A stretch of DNA of 6,200 nt, taken from contig CALUDL010000094.1 in assembly GCA_943914815.1 (NCBI GenBank), positions 1-6,200 on the forward strand. The letters run 5' to 3'. Below the pieces are notes generated by a model. The model did no database searches, was not told where the DNA came from, and was given only the letters and a program-made list of their open reading frames with translations. This DNA is from an uncultured Brevibacterium sp. Lineage in GTDB: Bacteria > Actinomycetota > Actinomycetes > Actinomycetales > Brevibacteriaceae. This document shows positions 4,590-6,200 of the stretch, in pieces (positions within the stretch are counted from its first letter, which is position 1; each line of letters starts with the position of its first letter). A program made the position numbers and the translations under genes.

Positions 4590-6200
4590 ACAGTTCCGAC
4601 TCCCGTACCACTACCTCCGCGCAGAGTTCAAAGCGCGGTAAGGTCTCGCGGGAGTCGGGACTTCGTGTCCCAGGGCTACGACTCGCAGTTTGGGTTGCTG
4701 TCCTGGTGACGATCGCTCTTCCACTCACAGCAGTGGTGTCAACGGGCCTGAGCTCTTCCGGGCTGGAAGTGTTCCGCAACCCTGACCTGTTGACAGCCGT
4801 GCTCAACTCGCTGGCCAGTTCCGGGTGCGCAGCACTGGGCGCAACTGTGGTGGCGCTCGTGCTTACGATCGCACTCGACAGGTTCAAAGTGCCGGGGGCC
4901 ACCGTTTTGCGTTGGCTGTTTCTGTTGCCGTTCCTGATCCCGCCGTTTATCAGCGCAATGTCGTGGATCGCGCTTTTCTCGCCGTCGGGTCCGCTCCGCT
5001 CGCTCTTAGGGGCAGTCCTCCCGAGCAACATTTACGGCGCCGGGGGAGTGATCCTGCTTCTCACCATCACGTCGTGGCCCATGGCGTATTTGCTCATCAG
5101 CTCTGCCATGACGCGTATCCCCAGCCAGCTCGAAGAGGCCGCACGTGTGGCAGGCGCATCAACCACCCGCATCTACACCACCATCACACTCCCACTGTTA
5201 CGACCTGCACTCATGGCGTCGCTGGTCCTGACGTTTGCCAGTAATCTGTCTGACTTTGGAATCCCCGCACTCCTAGGGCTTCCCGCAAACTACACCACCC
5301 TCACCACGCTGGTGTATCGTTTCATCGCGTCGCACTCAGTGCTCAACCCGCTCCCGGCGGCCTCGGCAGTGGGAACCCTTCTCCTGACCCTGGCATGCCT
5401 CGCCGTCTTCGTTCAGCGCTCCGTGGGAACGACCTCGGCGGCGGCATCCACCCGCCCCACCCAACCGGCCGCGCGCACCCCACTCATGTGGGCACTCACC
5501 GTGGTCCTCTGGGCGGGAGCTATCATCGCGACCGTGCTACCCCTGCTTGCACTCATCCGCCAAGCGATCCTGCCAGCCCCAGGCGTACCACTGCGAGCAG
5601 ACACCGTGACCTTCGCGAACTTCACGCACGCACTCTCCAACCCATCCGTGCTGTCAGGCGTGGGGAACTCAGTGCTTCTGGCCATAGGCGCTGGTGTCGT
5701 ATGCACTGTGCTGGGGTGGGCGGTTGCCCTGCTCCTCACGCGCACCCGCAGCTTCGACAATGTGGGACTCGACATTTTCGCGCTCCTCCCACAAGCGCTC
5801 CCAGGGTTGGTCGTAGCTGTCGCATGGCTTCTGGTCTCACCGCTACTGGGAATCTTCAACACGCTGTGGGCAATACTCGCCGCATACGTCATGGCGTTCA
5901 GCGCGATCGTCGTCCAAATGGTTCGCCCCACCTCCGCGGCCTTGAGTCGCTCTTTTGAAGAAGCCGCCCAAACCGCAGGTGCTAGCCCCACACGGGCGCT
6001 GTTAACCACCTCGGGCCGCTTCACCTTCCCCATTGCCATCACCGGGGGAGTGGTAGTCGCCCTCACTGCGGTTCGCGAACTCACCATCTCGATCCTGCTT
6101 GTGGCCCCCGGCACCCGCACGTTGGGCGTGGTCATCTTCAACCTGCAACAGGCAGGCGACTACTCAGCGGCCAGTGCGCTCGCAGTCCTGGTGTGCCTGG
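4574..6200 (+). CDS. Fused two-domain ABC importer permease, FbpB/SfuB-like (3' end outside window)
   Basis: This is the membrane component of the importer whose binding protein is encoded just upstream. There are 542 residues in the window. Two binding-protein-dependent permease domains are fused in one chain, as in the iron-type FbpB/SfuB/HitB proteins of about 520-560 residues, so only the last part of the final membrane region is missing. A polar Ser/Thr-rich N-terminus (1-35) precedes hydrophobic segments at about 37-57, 82-101, 112-135, 157-177, 212-233, 263-281, 305-325, 363-388, 400-424, 428-450 and 485-510. The first EAA loop, for the ATPase, is E188-A-A...G194...I204-x-LP (206-207) and is perfect. 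The second has E463-A-A...G469 but then T479, G481 and R482, lacking I-x-LP. The GTG start overlaps the previous stop codon by 4 bases. An ATPase gene is expected to follow beyond the window. Confidence 0.92.
   Translation, partial: MSLTHHSSDSRTTTSAQSSKRGKVSRESGLRVPGLRLAVWVAVLVTIALPLTAVVSTGLSSSGLEVFRNPDLLTAVLNSLASSGCAALGATVVALVLTIALDRFKVPGATVLRWLFLLPFLIPPFISAMSWIALFSPSGPLRSLLGAVLPSNIYGAGGVILLLTITSWPMAYLLISSAMTRIPSQLEEAARVAGASTTRIYTTITLPLLRPALMASLVLTFASNLSDFGIPALLGLPANYTTLTTLVYRFIASHSVLNPLPAASAVGTLLLTLACLAVFVQRSVGTTSAAASTRPTQPAARTPLMWALTVVLWAGAIIATVLPLLALIRQAILPAPGVPLRADTVTFANFTHALSNPSVLSGVGNSVLLAIGAGVVCTVLGWAVALLLTRTRSFDNVGLDIFALLPQALPGLVVAVAWLLVSPLLGIFNTLWAILAAYVMAFSAIVVQMVRPTSAALSRSFEEAAQTAGASPTRALLTTSGRFTFPIAITGGVVVALTAVRELTISILLVAPGTRTLGVVIFNLQQAGDYSAASALAVLVCL

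Noticed and set aside
5413..6141. Open frame of 242 codons on the minus strand opposite the permease
   Set aside because: Thr/Ala/Ser-rich translation typical of antisense to a GC-rich membrane protein gene; the plus-strand frame has full domain support.

Overview
The window looks like chromosomal DNA from a moderately GC-rich actinobacterium. The supporting signs are an L7/L12 C-terminal domain with the TSLGLKEAK version of the conserved loop, which I associate with Actinobacteria (recalled, not searched), AAGGA-type ribosome binding sites, GTG start use, and a lipoprotein plus a fused two-domain ABC permease. I cannot name a genus from the sequence alone. Everything present reads as ordinary core or housekeeping DNA. 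I see no mobile element, CRISPR array, tRNA, rRNA or phage gene.

Layout. (1) Positions 1-680, minus strand: the N-terminal 226 residues of a metallo-beta-lactamase-fold hydrolase that runs off the left edge. (2) 681-1001: a divergent intergenic region holding a probable promoter and then a long structured 5' leader (about 803-966). The leader ends in a strong intrinsic-terminator hairpin just before rplJ and fits an L10-autoregulated attenuator. (3) 1002-1985: rplJ and rplL, encoding the L10 and L7/L12 stalk proteins, followed by two hairpins, the second a clear terminator. (4) 2186-3385: a single-gene unit encoding a short MetE-like (C-terminal-domain-only) zinc methyltransferase, closed by its own long hairpin. 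(5) 3531-6200: an ABC importer operon of the ferric-iron/phosphonate type, made of a substrate-binding lipoprotein and a GTG-started permease overlapping it by 4 bases. The permease is cut by the right edge, and the ATPase gene would be expected beyond it.

How it works together. The ribosomal pair forms one transcription unit that appears to be controlled by its own product. In the leader, one segment (852-863) can pair either upstream, in a leader stem, or downstream, with the 5' arm of the terminator; this is the logic expected of L10 feedback. rpoB, the usual downstream neighbour of rplL in many bacteria, is not in the window. In the transporter operon, the stop codon of the binding protein and the GTG start of the permease lie in a small hairpin that suggests translational coupling. 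The most interesting signals are these two RNA-level features, together with a second permease coupling loop that lacks the usual I-x-LP ending and a binding protein without the iron-ligating Tyr-Tyr pair at the expected place. No wholly new system is evident.
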